The notes beneath the pieces were generated by a model. It had not been told where the DNA came from, made no database searches, and saw only the letters and a list, made by a program, of their open reading frames with translations. This document shows positions 21,063 through 36,526 of a stretch of 64,000 nucleotides of DNA, one piece after another. A program made the translations under genes and the position numbers. The number at the start of each line of letters is the position of its first letter. The stretch's first letter is position 1. Source of the stretch: Muraenolepis orangiensis (lineage: Eukaryota > Chordata > Actinopteri > Gadiformes > Muraenolepididae). The stretch lies in assembly GCA_027704905.1 (NCBI GenBank), contig JANIIK010000550.1, positions 1 through 64,000 on the forward strand, written 5' to 3'.

Positions 21063-22104
21063 TCATTGTTGGGTTGAGACCAAGGGGATCTCATCCACTG
21101 GGTTCGTCGTCGCCAACACAAACTTCAACGCCAACGCCAACACCTCGTCCACCTTCTTATACGCGGCCCAGCACTGTTTGATCCCATATCCCATGAGTAC
21201 CGCAATCATGATTAACAGAAAGAGAATGCCTAAACCCTGTGAAAGGAAAAGGAGAGTAAAGTAACAATGCATGTTCATAAATAATACAATTATTAAATGG
21301 TATCAGGATGTACTATTTGGTCATTAAGCAGACACAGTTATTCAAAGTAACTCACAGTTTAAAAAAATACAGGGCATTAAGGAGCATGCTCGTCATCTCG
21401 AATAACGCAAGATTGCCAACAGGTAGACTACAGACATGTTTGGACCGAACCCCCAACCTTTCGACTATAACTCAGACAAACTAACCACTAAACTATCCTG
21501 CCCCCAATTTTAATAATGCAATGTTATTTATACACTTATAATTGTAACGGGTCATTCATTTTCATTATGAATGTATTAGTAAAGTGCATCCTTGACCCCC
21601 GTAAATCTATGCAATTCATTTAGAGATCATTCGTCCACTCACCTGAGATTCAAAAATAAACTCCTGGGAGCGATTCATCAGCTCTTGAGGGTCAGCCCCC
21701 TCACCTTTTGGCTCACACCACTTTTGAGGAGCTGCCTTGTCCATTATCACATATCTGCCTTCCCAGTGTGTCCTAGCACAGGCAAAGTACCGGCCATCCA
21801 GGAACGTTAAAGTCAGCCAAACGAAAGCGGGGACAAAACTTGAGAAACACAATAGAGTGTTTCGGTCGCAGGGAGAACATCTGCACCTTTGAATGATCAG
21901 CATCAACGTGAAGGCCATGACAGCAGGGATAACGAAGAACGCAAATGAAAACACTATGTTCCATGTGGGCCTGCAAGGACACTGAAACTCCAACTCCACC
22001 AGCTTCTCTAGTCCCATGAGGATGAAGCTAAAAGCTACGTTTGATATCAGAGGACTGTCGGTAAGCTCATTCCTCAGCACGGTAAGCCATTGTCTACTTG
22101 CCAT
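21063..22104 (-). CDS. CALHM-like channel, copy B (two exons)
   Basis: Exon 1 is 22104-21643 (154 codons, phase 0, donor CAG|GTGAGT). Exon 2 is 21236-21063 (57 codons plus stop, acceptor TTCACAG). Predicted 211 aa. Family signs: the start places the FQCPC motif exactly where CALHM proteins have it (Cys42 and Cys44), four extracellular-type cysteines (42, 44, 109, 130), FLDGRYFACA, and hydrophobic segments at about 17-37, 52-72, 86-104 and, from exon 2, TM4. CALHM proteins form large-pore, voltage- or calcium-gated plasma-membrane channels. Unusually, the long cytosolic C-terminal helical domain is absent: only about 35 residues follow TM4. An in-frame ATG 20 codons upstream is less likely. 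Expression is unknown, and the BEL element sits in its 3' flank. Confidence 0.82.
21318..21505 (-). mobile_element. SINE in CALHM B intron
   Basis: tRNA-like head (GGGGGCAGGATAGTTTAGTG; A-box-like TAGTTTAGTGGTTAG, B-box-like GGTTCGGTCC) and an L2-like tail (AGTTACTTTGAATAACAGTG). Resembles fish V-SINE/HE1-type elements. Confidence 0.72.
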
Positions 22105-23874
<1,770 letters not shown>

Positions 23875-24932
23875 ATGCCTGGACACATTTCAGGCTAAAA
23901 TGCCATTGCCCGTCAAATTTGAGTGGAGGTTGTGGACAGAAAGGGCGCTTGAATAAAAACATTAACGGTTGCCTCTTTGATGTGCCGCTGTTTGACCATG
24001 TATTCCTGTTGCATTTGTGGAGAATCTGTTCGGTCTCTAAAGGCGTATGTTGTACATTGCAAACTCCACCGCAATGAACCTCGTTGTATTTTCAAGTGTG
24101 TTGGAATTGATTGTAAGCAGGCGTTTTTGGTGAGCAAAAGGAGAACCTGTTCCATTTCGTCGAGGATACATGCCTGGCCCAAGAGGTTCAGATGGAGAAG
24201 TTGCCGGCAACACCCTGCATTATTGTGTGGTAAGTAAACAAACACTGAAAGTGCAACCAAACCCTCTAGAATAAATCTACTAGTGTACTGAAATACAATT
24301 GTACTACTGGCTTACTTAGTTCCAGGTTATGTTGCAGCCCATATAACGATACTGACCATTACTTTACCTGATACCAAGGTCAGCCAATAGCAGAATTCAA
24401 GGCAGCAGTATGGTTTTAACCAACTCCGTTATCAGTTTTGGTTGTTTTTTGATGGCCCTTGTTGAATGTAATAAGTAATGAGTATGTTTAGTCAATGGCT
24501 GACATTGATGCCTTTGTTATGGAAGTTTATTTGTTTGTTTTGTTTTTTGTATTCTTAAATTGTTCAGGGTCCTCCTGCTTTGCTGCAGGGACGTTCATGT
24601 TGAGCATCGACCAAGAGGTCGTCAACGACCACATCACTTCCTTCACGTCTGCCTTCTGCCTGCTTCAACATTCACTACCAGTGGAACTACGTTCAACACT
24701 TGAGTTCCTCCAAAGGTACAATTTCTTTGTTGTTATAGTATTTAACAATACAAGTTTTTATTTCAGCCTTCAATTGTTTTTTGTGAATTTATATATGTAT
24801 TTTTCATGAAGGTGTTTCTTCTCAATAAATCCTGAGAGAGAAACCAAAGTCGAGTGGAAGAAAAACGTACTCTCAGTCAATCCCAGAGTCCTCACTCGGA
24901 TTGCAAACCTTGCAGACCATGAGTGGATATAG
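23875..24932 (+). pseudogene. C2H2-type multi-exon gene remnant, copy X1
   Basis: Exon-like blocks with splice sites. (a) 23998-24229: a Cys/His-rich zinc-finger-like start (YSCCICGESV, then ...HCKLH...) before a GTAAGT donor. (b) 24568-24715 between TTCAG and GTACAA (encodes a stretch with VNDHITSFTSAFCL). (c) 24812-24932 after ATGAAG, ending in TAG (FFSINPER...NPRVLTRIA). It resembles a multi-copy teleost family of uncharacterised C2H2 proteins known to me only by general pattern. Block b lacks 18 bp present in copy X2, and all copies share what looks like a one-base loss that breaks the frame, so this is a pseudogene. The gene's function is unknown. Confidence 0.6.
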
Positions 24933-26335
24933 ACCCTACTAACCCCAACCCTTTAGACAATGTGTTAAGGTGTACTGTACTGCAGATATTTGTTCAATTT
25001 GTATCATAGTGAAAGTTCTGAAGTTCTGAAATGTAAACTTTTCCTTGGAAAAGTGTATAGTTTGTGTATAGTGTATAGTTTGTAAAGTCACAGTAAATGT
25101 TCAGCTTTACTGAGTGAGGTCAATCGTTTTGTGCTGCAAACAAGTTCAGTTCATAAAGCTTTTCTTTATTTTAAAATGTGAGATGGGACATTTTTTTGTG
25201 GCTGCTAGGTACAATTAGCAATTTAAAAACATAAATTTGCGCTCAGAAAACTTGTTAAGTTTAGAATAGATTAGATTCACCTTCATTGTCATTGCAGAGT
25301 ACAGGTACAAATCCGATTAAATGCAGTAGCATGTAACCAGAAGTGCAAATATAGATAAATGCAGGAGTGTAGGTAATACAGCACAATAATGCTATACAAT
25401 ATGTACTAGTGATGGACAGTGGAGAGTTACAATATACAAAAGAGTGCAAATGTAGGGTTGTCTGTATATGAACAGCATATGTGCATTTGGTAAGTATGCA
25501 GAGTATAACATATGTATGGGTTGGTTATTTGTACTATTACAATATTGAACAGTGTAGGTGGTTCAGTCTATCATTTGTTTTAGAAGAAATGATTATGAAA
25601 ATACTCAAGTCTGGCAGAAGTTTCCTCTGATGGCATCATTAAAGAACTGAGCTGGTAAGTTGGCTGCATATTTAAAAATATATACATCAGACTTTTATTT
25701 TGCGTCTAAAGTATTGTTTCCCTTCCAATAGGCCAAGCCAAACGATTCTTCTTGACATTACCTTTCCAGGTAAGAGATACAAGTCTAGAGAGAGTAAATT
25801 ATTGTTTTAGTTTATTTTACAATTTAATCTTTGACTTTCTTTTCTCACTTGTTAGGGCATTGATAGGGCTGCACCATCATTAGAGCTGGTCCCAGTCAAA
25901 CTACCAAGTTCCACTCAGCGTTCTCCTGCTGCTGGAAGTTCTCCTCCCTGATCCTTCAATGTGGACCTGTTTCTACATTCAGTCAGGACATTTATGGTGA
26001 GTGATTCCACACAAACAGGTTTTCTATCATGCACGCTTTCAGTAAATATTGACTTTAGTAATGTGTCTACCAGTAGAGATTAAGTAATACTGAGTGTTGG
26101 GGGATGTTATCGTCAGTTACTATAGTGAAAATGTAAATAGGTTATTGAGAGTCCCTTCATTTATAAACCATTTTCAAATTGAATTACCAGAAAAATCAGT
26201 ATACTAAGATGTGCTGTATATTGTTACAGTCCAAAATTATAAAAATATTGTGATCTAAAGGTTTTGCAATATAATATATCCCACCACTACTTAAGTGTAA
26301 ATTAAACGACTTTTGATCCTGTGATTTTTCTCTCT
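24933..26335 (+). other. X1 downstream region with LINE-like tail and exon-like blocks
   Basis: AT-rich. A LINE-type 3' tail lies on the minus strand at about 25262-25500 (minus: GCAATGACAATGAAGGTGAA). Two further exon-like blocks are bounded by AG and GTAAGA/GTGAGT at about 25733-25770 and 25857-25996; the second could encode a short Pro/Ser-rich C-terminus ending in TGA. Repeated inverted at 28643-29954 and 45836-47182. Confidence 0.45.
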
Positions 26336-26680
26336 GCTCTCTCCCTGATGCTGGCGTTAGGTCCTGGGTTCCCCATCTCTCCCTGATGCTGGCGTTAGGT
26401 CCTGGGTTCCCCATCTCTCCCTGATGCTGGCGTTAGGTCCTGGGTTCCCCATCTCTCCCTGATGCTGGTGTTAGGTCCTGGGTTCCCCATCTCTCCCTGA
26501 TGCTGGCGTTAGGTCCTGGGTTCCCCATCTCTCCCTGATGCTGGTGTTAGGTCCTGGGTTCCCCATCTCTCCCTGATGCTGGCGTTAGGTCCTGGGTTCC
26601 CCATCTCTCCCTGATGCTGGTGTTAGGTCCTGGGTTCCCCATCTCTCCCTGATGCTGGCGTTAGGTCCTGGGTTCCCTCA
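26336..26680 (+). repeat. 38-bp minisatellite, ~9 copies
   Basis: Unit contains CTCTCCCTGATGCTGG and AGGTCCTGGGTTCCCC, with a variable C/T (GGCGTT or GGTGTT) in each copy. Located between X1 and the CALHM C 3' flank. The mirror array at 45292-45782 has about 13 copies. Confidence 0.95.
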
Positions 26681-27286
26681 ACAAATCCCTCAACAGCACC
26701 CTATTCTAGTATAGGATAGCTGGATAGATAGACGTTGGTGCACCTACCACTGTATAGGCGGACTGGGTTTGTAGAAGCATCACATCAACTTTTAGTATCA
26801 AATGTAAGGTCCTCTTTAGTTATACTAGTTTTTAATATTTCATAATGAATGTGATTATGATGTGTTGTCATGCAATGTTTTGTAATCATACTATACTGTT
26901 AATAAAACAAATGTATTTTATTTGTCAAACAACTTGGTTAAAATAAAAGAAGTCTGGCCAACATTATATTCATGAATGAATTAATCGTGGCAACAACATC
27001 TTACAACATATTGTCAAATAAAGTATACTGTTGAACAATTTCCCTCGCAATGTGCAATGCATAACTTTTTATCCTCATCTACAGACTGGCAAAGCGGCAT
27101 ACGTTTAATAGTAAGCTACAAAACTCTAGTTACATGGTTATACATCCCGAATTAAGACGAATCACACGGCTGTTTAAACAGTTATATGCTAATTAAACAA
27201 TTATTGAAATAACAGTTTGCACAGATGGTTTGCGAGAATATGTCCTTGTGGCTTAGGCTCTGTTATGAGCACATAACATGTTTCTA

Positions 27287-28306
27287 TTATATTTCCTCAA
27301 CCCCAGTATTCTGTCCTTGTTGGGTTATTGGGACCAAGGGGGTCCTATCCACTTTGTTCGCCAACGCCTTGTTCTCCTCCTTACACGCCAAGCACCCATA
27401 TCCCATGAGTCCCACACCGATGATTATCAGAAAGCCAATGCCTATACACTGTGAAAGGAAAAGGAGAGTAAAGTAACAGTGCGCGTTCATAAATAATACA
27501 ATTATTAAATGGTATCAGGATGTACTATTTGGTCATTAAGCAGACACTGTTATTCAAAGTAACTCACAGTTTACAAAAATACAGGGCATTAAGGAGCATG
27601 CTCGTCATCTCAAATAACGCAAGGTTGCCAACAGGTAGACTACAGACATGTTTGGACCGAACCCCCAACCGTTCGACTATAACTAACCACTAAACTATCC
27701 TGCCCCCAATTTTAATAATGCAATGTTATTTATACACTTATAATTGTAACGGGTCATTCATTTTCATTATGAATGTATTAGTAAAGTGCATCCTTGACCC
27801 CCGTAAATCTATGCAATTCATTTAGAGATCATTCGTCCACTCACCTGAGATTCAAAACGAAACTCCTGGGAGCGATTCATCAGCTCTTGAGGGTCAGCCC
27901 CCTCACCTTTTGGCTCACACCACTTTTGAGGAGCTGCCTTGTCCATTATCACATATCTGCCTTCCCAGTGTGTCCTAGCACAGGCAAAGTACCGGCCATC
28001 CAGGAACGTTAAAGTCAGCCAAACGAAAGCGGGGACAAAACTTGAGAAACACAATAGAGTGTTTCGGTCGCAGGGAGAACATCTGCACCTTTGAATGATC
28101 AGCATCAACGTGAAGGCCATGACAGCAGGGATAACGAAGAACGCAGATGAAAACACTATGTTCCATGTGGGCCTGCAAGGACACTGAAACTCCAACTCCA
28201 CCAGCTTCTCTAGTACAATGAGGATGAAGCTAAAAGCTACGTTTGATATCAGATAACTGTCGGTAAGCTCATTCCTCAGCAAGGTAAACCATTGTCTACT
28301 TGCCAT
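27287..28306 (-). CDS. CALHM-like channel, copy C (two exons)
   Basis: Exon 1 28306-27845 (154 codons) and exon 2 27448-27287 (53 codons plus stop) give 207 aa. Exon 1 has the CALHM hallmarks: FQCPC (Cys42, Cys44), FLDGRYFACA, Cys130 in WCEP, and three hydrophobic segments. It differs from copy B at a few sites (e.g. FILIVLEK for FILMGLEK). Exon 2 supplies TM4 (IGFLIIIGVGLMGYG) and a short acidic/polar tail ending EEI. Splice sites CAG|GTGAGT and CACAG are intact. The exon 1 protein is identical to that of copy D in the mirror arm. The large cytosolic C-terminal domain of typical CALHM channels is missing. An intact coding gene by inspection. Activity unknown. Confidence 0.82.
27531..27717 (-). 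mobile_element. SINE in CALHM C intron
   Basis: Same SINE at the same intron position as in B, D and E. Confidence 0.72.
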
Positions 28307-28396
28307 AATAAACTGACCAGAAAATAAATAAAACAAATTGTTAAAAACCCAAAAGCGGAGCCACAAAAAAAAGGGTAAGTGCTGAAGTGCATTAGC

Positions 28397-28475
28397 GCCA
28401 GGAAGTATTATATAACGGCCCGGGGGGGCGTGGCCGCCATTTAGCCGCGAAAGTGGGTGTGTTACGTTTTGGTTA

Positions 28476-28517
<42 letters not shown>

Positions 28518-28622
28518 AGCTTTGGTGAGAGCTTTGGTGAGAGTGTCGGTTCAGGAAGTTGCGTGTCATGCTGTTTCCTGGGTGGTTAATGAATGCTGAC
28601 TCTGGGGTGGAGAGGTGCACGG
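28397..28622. promoter_or_regulatory. CALHM C 5' flank with GC block and GT repeat
   Basis: GGGCGTGG and CCGCCATTT at 28417-28452, about 110-145 bp upstream of the ATG. The bzip-like TTACGTAA of other copies is replaced by TTATATAA (about 28408), which looks like a TATA box. GT repeat at 28478-28514. Ends with GTGCACGG, half of a hAT target duplication. Confidence 0.5.
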
Positions 28623-28640
28623 TAGTGATGTGTCGGTCGC
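28623..28640 (+). mobile_element. 18-bp hAT terminus remnant
   Basis: TAGTGATGTGTCGGTCGC directly after GTGCACGG. Identical to the 5' end of hAT 3, then an abrupt switch to X2 sequence. Confidence 0.8.
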
Positions 28641-28642
28641 AA

Positions 28643-30715
28643 ACTATAATTCTGGACTGTAACAATATACAGCACATCTTAGTATACTGATTTTTCTGGT
28701 AATTCAATTTGAAAATGGTTTATAAATGAAGGGACTCTCAATAACCTATTTACATTTTCACAATAGTAACTGACGATAACATCCCCCCAACACTCAGTAT
28801 TACTTAATCTCTACTGGTAGACACACTAATAAAGTCAATATTTACTGAAAGCGTGCATGATAGAAAACCTGTTTGTGTGGAATCACTCACCATAAATGTC
28901 CTGACTGAATGTAGAAACAGGTCCACATTGAAGGATCAGGGAGGAGAACTTCCAGCAGCAGGAGAACGCTGAGTGGAACTTGGTAGTTTGACTGGGACCA
29001 GCCCTAATGATGGTGCAGCCCTATCAATGCCCTAACAAGTGAGAAAAGAAAGTCAAAGATTAAATTGTAAAATAAACAAAAACAATAATTTACTCTCTCT
29101 AGACTTGTATCTCTTACCTGGAAAGGTAATGTCAAGAAGAATCGTTTGGCTTGGCCTATTGGAAGGGAAACAATACTTTAGACGCTAAATAAAAGTCTGA
29201 TGTATATATTTTTAAATATGCAGCCAACTTACCAGCTCAGTTCTTTAATGATGCCATCAGAGGAAACTTCTGCCAGACTTGAGTATTTTCATAATCATTT
29301 CTTCTAAAACAAATGATAGACTGAACCACCTACACTGTTCAATATTGTAATAGTACAAATAACCAACCCATACATATGTTATACTCTGCATACTTACCAA
29401 ATGCACATATGCTGTTCATATACAGACAACCCTACATTTGCACTCTTTTGTATATTGTAACTCTCCACTGTCCATCACTAGTACATATTGTATAGCATTA
29501 TTGTGCTGTATTACCTACACTCCTGCATTTATCTATATTTGCACTTCTGGTTACATGCTACTGCATTTAATCGGATTTGTACCTGTACTCTGCAATGACA
29601 ATGAAGGTGAATCTAATCTATTCTAAACTTAACAAGTTTTCTGAGCGCAAATTTATGTTTTTAAATTGCTAATTGTACCTAGCAGCCACAAAAAAATGTC
29701 CCATCTCACATTTTAAAATAAAGAAAAGCTTTATGAACTGAACTTGTTTGCAGCACAAAACGATTGACCTCACTCAGTAAAGCTGAACATTTACTGTGAC
29801 TTTACAAACTATACACCATACACAAACTATACACTTTTCCAAGGAAAAGTTTACATTTCAGAACTTCAGAACTTTCACTATGATACAAATTGAACAAATA
29901 TCTGCAGTACAGTACACCTTAACACATTGTCTAAAGGGTTGGGGTTAGTAGGGTCTATATCCACTCATGGTCTGCAAGGTCTGCAATCCGAGTGAGGACT
30001 CTGGGATTGACTGAGAGTACGTTTTTCTTCCACTCGACTTTGGTTTCTCTCTCAGGATTTATTGAGAAGAAACACCTTCATGAAAAATACATATATAAAT
30101 TCACAAAAAACAATTGAAGGCTGAAATAAAAACTTTAAAAAAGTTTAATAAAAACTAATTGTACCTTTGGAGGAACTCAAGTGTTGAACGTAGTTCCACT
30201 GGTAGTGAATGTTGAAGCAGTAGTAACTCCCCAACATCAGGCAGAAGGCAGACGTGAAGGAAGTGATGTGGTCGTTGACGACCTCTTGGTCGATGCTCAA
30301 CATGAACGTCCCTGCAGCAAAGCAGGAGGACCCTGAACAATTTAAGAATACAAAAAACAAAACAAACAAATAAACTTCCATAACAAAGGCATCAATGTCA
30401 GCCATTGACTAAACATACTCATTACTTATTACATTCAACAAGGGCCATCAAAAAACAACCAAAACTGATAACGGAGTTGGTTAAAACCATACTGCTGCCT
30501 TGAATTCTGCTATTGGCTGACCTTGGTATCAGGTAAAGTAATGGTCAGTATCGTTATATGGGCTGCAACATAACCTGGAACTAAGTAAGCCAGTAGTACA
30601 ATTGTATTTCAGTACACTAGTAGATTTATTCTAGAGGGTTTGGTTGCACTTTCAGTGTTTGTTTACTTACCACACACAATAATGCAGGGTGTTGCCGGCA
30701 ACTTCTCCATCTGAA
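28643..30715 (-). pseudogene. C2H2 gene remnant, copy X2 (inverted relative to X1)
   Basis: Reverse complement of 24187-26241. Block c 29955-30075 and block b 30165-30332. Block b keeps the 18 bp (ATGTTGGGGAGTTACTAC on the minus strand) missing from X1 and X3. The intron before block c carries an AAACTTTTTTAAAG variant shared only with X3. Block a is cut at the palindrome centre after TTCAGATGG. Confidence 0.6.
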
Positions 30716-31693
30716 CAGTAGCGTGGCGTGGGGAAAATTTTAGGGGAAGCCAGTTTTTTTGGGTCAATAACGTAACCAGATGAGTGATTACAGCGCCCGG
30801 TATCATTTTACACAGTTGTATCATACAGATGCAGGACTTGCACACGCCTGTTATCTAACCGACAGGTCCGCACGCACTCTCCAGCCAAAACTCTCGTCTT
30901 ATTAATTTAAGCATTCCCCCCCCCCCCCCCCCCCAAATGCATAACCAGCCGCTCAATGCGCAGTGCAGATTCGGTAATGAATAAAAAAGCTTCAATTTCA
31001 CAGCACAATCTATGTGATTTTTTGATTTACCGTGCCTCTCAATTGCCCGTGACAGGTTGGCAAGGTCGATGAATCCTGAAGTTGCCCAAGGATTGTTCAG
31101 GGAGCACGAATCCTTGTCAAAAAGAAGACATGGCCAGACATGGGAAGTTCAGCGCTTCCAGTTAGCCACTCCGTGCGGACATAATTGTCCTCATTGAACG
31201 TCCGATTCGCTTCCTTTTTCCTCTGTGCACACAGCTCGAGTGTGGGCATGGGCCTGTCATCTGATTGAATTTTTAGTTGCTGCTGTAGCGGACGTTTAGT
31301 AAAGTTGTTTTTTATTAAGTACGCCAAATCTCCACCCTCCATAATGCTTAATACTATCAAACGGCGAGGATGACAGTTACAGTACTACGTACTGATGTTG
31401 ATGTGATTTGATTGGATTTGTGAGTCAAGGGATTCCCTTCAAATCGATCCAATGGGATCAAGGGATCCCATTCCCTTGAGGGGGGATGCCAGCCGTCTCT
31501 GGCCTCCCTTGGCATGGCCCTGACCAATCACAGGTTGGCAGGGGGACATGACGTGAGCCTCATCTGACCGGGACAATCCCTCCATTTCTTTTTTTCACCA
31601 AGGGAAGCTCATTCGGCTGGCCTCCTCAATTTCACCATAATATCTAGGGGGCGCTGTTGTTTCACTCTTTGTAAAATACTCAATGAGAATGGG

Positions 31694-31750
31694 GGAGAGA
31701 CGGTCCGGCAGCAACACACAGGCTGTGTGTTGCTGCCGGACCGTCTCTCC
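31694..31750. repeat. Perfect hairpin, 28-nt arms
   Basis: Arms 31694-31721 and 31723-31750 are exact reverse complements around a single G. Confidence 0.97.
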
Positions 31751-31855
31751 TACATTTTTTAAATTAAAATAAAAAAAATTCGGTAATTCTCCTTTGCTGT
31801 GTGACACAGCAAAGGAGAATTACCGAATTTTTTTTATTTTAATTTAAAAAATGTA
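31751..31855. repeat. Perfect hairpin, 52-nt arms
   Basis: Arms 31751-31802 and 31804-31855 are exact reverse complements around a single G. Directly adjacent to the previous hairpin. Confidence 0.97.
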
Positions 31856-31929
31856 TTAAAATTATAACTACAATCCGAAAAAACAGGGGAAGCCTGGCTT
31901 CCCTTGGCCTCCGGGAGAAAACGCCACTG

Positions 31930-32670
31930 TTCAGATGGAGAAGTTGCCGGCAACACCCTGCATTATTGTGTGTGGTAAGTAAACAAACACTGAAAGTGCA
32001 ACCAAACCCTCTAGAATAAATCTACTAGTGTACTGAAATACAATTGTACTACTGGCTTACTTAGTTCCAGGTTATGTTGCAGCCCATATAACGATACTGA
32101 CCATTACTTTACCTGATACCAAGGTCAGCCAATAGCAGAATTCAAGGCAGCAGTATGGTTTTAACCAACTCCGTTATCAGTTTTGGTTGTTTTTTGATGG
32201 CCCTTGTTGAATGTAATAAGTAATGAGTATGTTTAGTCAATGGCTGACATTGATGCCTTTGTTATGGAAGTTTATTTGTTTGTTTTGTTTTTTGTATTCT
32301 TAAATTGTTCAGGGTCCTCCTGCTTTGCTGCAGGGACGTTCATGTTGAGCATCGACCAAGAGGTTGTCAACGACCACATCACTTCCTTCACGTCTGCCTT
32401 CTGCCTGCTTCAACATTCACTACCAGTGGAACTACGTTCAACACTTGAGTTCCTCCAAAGGTACAATTAGTTTTTATTAAACTTTTTTAAAGTTTTTATT
32501 TCAGCCTTCAATTGTTTTTTGTGAATTTATATATGTATTTTTCATGAAGGTGTTTCTTCTCAATAAATCCTGAGAGAGAAACCAAAGTCGAGTGGAAGAA
32601 AAACGTACTCTCAGTCTATCCCAGAGTCCTCACTCGGATTGCAGACCTTGCAGACCATGAGTGGATATAG
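31930..32670 (+). pseudogene. C2H2 gene remnant, copy X3
   Basis: Mirror of X2. End of block a (to about 31973), block b 32313-32460, block c 32550-32670 (TAG). Shares the AAACTTTTTTAAAG intron variant with X2 but lacks X2's 18 bp. The continuing region 32671-33555 and 42951-43390 is interrupted by the retrovirus. Confidence 0.6.
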
Positions 32671-33555
32671 ACCCTACTAACCCCAACCCTTTAGACAATG
32701 TGTTAAGGTGTACTGTACTGCAGATATTTGTTCAATTTGTATCATAGTGAAAGTTCTGAAGTTCTGAAATGTAAACTTTTCCTTGGAAAAGTGTATAGTT
32801 TGTGTATGGTGTATAGTTTGTAAAGTCACAGTAAATGTTCAGCTTTACTGAGTGAGGTCAATCGTTTTGTGCTGCAAACAAGTTCAGTTCATAAAGCTTT
32901 TCTTTATTTTAAAATGTGAGATGGGACATTTTTTTGTGGCTGCTAGGTACAATTAGCAATTTAAAAACATAAATTTGCGCTCAGAAAACTTGTTAAGTTT
33001 AGAATAGATTAGATTCACCTTCATTGTCATTGCAGAGTACAGGTACAAATCCGATTAAATGCAGTAGCATGTAACCAGAAGTGCAAATATAGATAAATGC
33101 AGGAGTGTAGGTAATACAGCACAATAATGCTATACAATATGTACTAGTGATGGACAGTGGAGAGTTACAATATGCAAAAGAGTGCAAATGTAGGGTTGTC
33201 TGTAGAGTATGAACAGCATATGTGCATTTGGTAAGTATGCAGAGTATAACATATGTATGGGTTGGTTATTTGTACTATTACAATATTGAACAGTGTAGGT
33301 GGTTCAGTCTATCATTTGTTTTAGAAGAAATGATTATGAAAATACTCAAGTCTGGCAGAAGTTTCCTCTGATGGCATCATTAAAGAACTGAGCTGGTAAG
33401 TTGGCTGCATATTTAAAAATATATACATCAGACTTTTATTTAGCGTCTAAAGTATTGTTTCCCTTCCAATAGGCCAAGCCAAACGATTCTTCTTGACATT
33501 ACCTTTCCAGGTAAGAGATACAAGTCTAGAGAGAGTAAATTATTGTTTTTGTTTA

Positions 33556-34127
33556 TGTAGTGTATTTTTATACCCTTATTATAATCTAAAACACTGTCTT
33601 TGGATCCTCTATACATTGCAGTAGGTGGCTACAGCATAATCTGCTGGTGGACCCCAAGGCCCACTAGGACATAGAGATGTGTTAAGCAGTTCCAGATGTG
33701 TAGGTGTTGGTGTGCCTTCAGGCCCTTGTAATGGTGCCTTTAGGCTGGTTTTCAACGGTATCCTACAGAATGTTGTGCAAGCCAAATACGACCCCCTTGG
33801 GGGTTTGAGCCATAAACTTGGGACGTGACGATGAAGACACCGAGGAAGACACCGGACCAACCAGAGTGCTGGTTGTACCTCTCAGACCAATAGTATTAAG
33901 TTGATGTTTGTTACTTTGACCACTAGGAGTAGTGGATGTTCTATGATGCTATTGTCTATATAATGTTTGGTAAAGGAGCGCGTCGTCAGTTCTGCGAATT
34001 GGCACGGCAGGCTCCATCTCGCTGCAGCAGATGCTTTCATTTGATGCTTTGTTCAATAAACACCTTGAACTTAGTATCCGGACCTCTGAGAAAGATTCTT
34101 ATTCCACCGAGTAGAAATTATACTACA
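33556..34127 (+). repeat. ERV 5' LTR
   Basis: 572 bp. Possible TATA box at 33957-33963 and AATAAA at 34055-34060. A CCAAT-like box lies near 33885. Confidence 0.93.

Positions 34128-36526
<2,399 letters not shown>

Larger units (their letters stand above)
30716..31929 (-). mobile_element. ZMYM1-type hAT fragment at the palindrome centre
   Basis: 1214 bp with hAT-like termini: CAGTAGCGT at 30716 and, read inward from the other end, CAGTGGCGT at 31929. The minus strand at about 31360-31097 encodes a piece resembling the start of TTF/ZMYM1-type hAT transposases (KRPLQQQLKIQ, then WLTGSAEL), broken before the zinc-binding part. A C-run lies at about 30916-30934. The flanks are inverted, not direct, repeats (CATCTGAA and TTCAGATG), so no target duplication exists and the element fills the exact symmetry centre. 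Confidence 0.68.

Noticed and set aside
25261..25449. 62-codon ORF repeated in X1 to X4
   Set aside because: Falls in a LINE-like 3' tail; repeated because the block is duplicated, not because it is a gene.
26336..26680. CRISPR-like regular array
   Set aside because: Head-to-tail 38-bp units with no unique spacers, in a vertebrate genome; a minisatellite.
33609..33860. 83-codon ORF in both ERV LTRs (minus strand)
   Set aside because: Inside the LTR, antisense, no domain, and occurs only as part of the repeated LTR.
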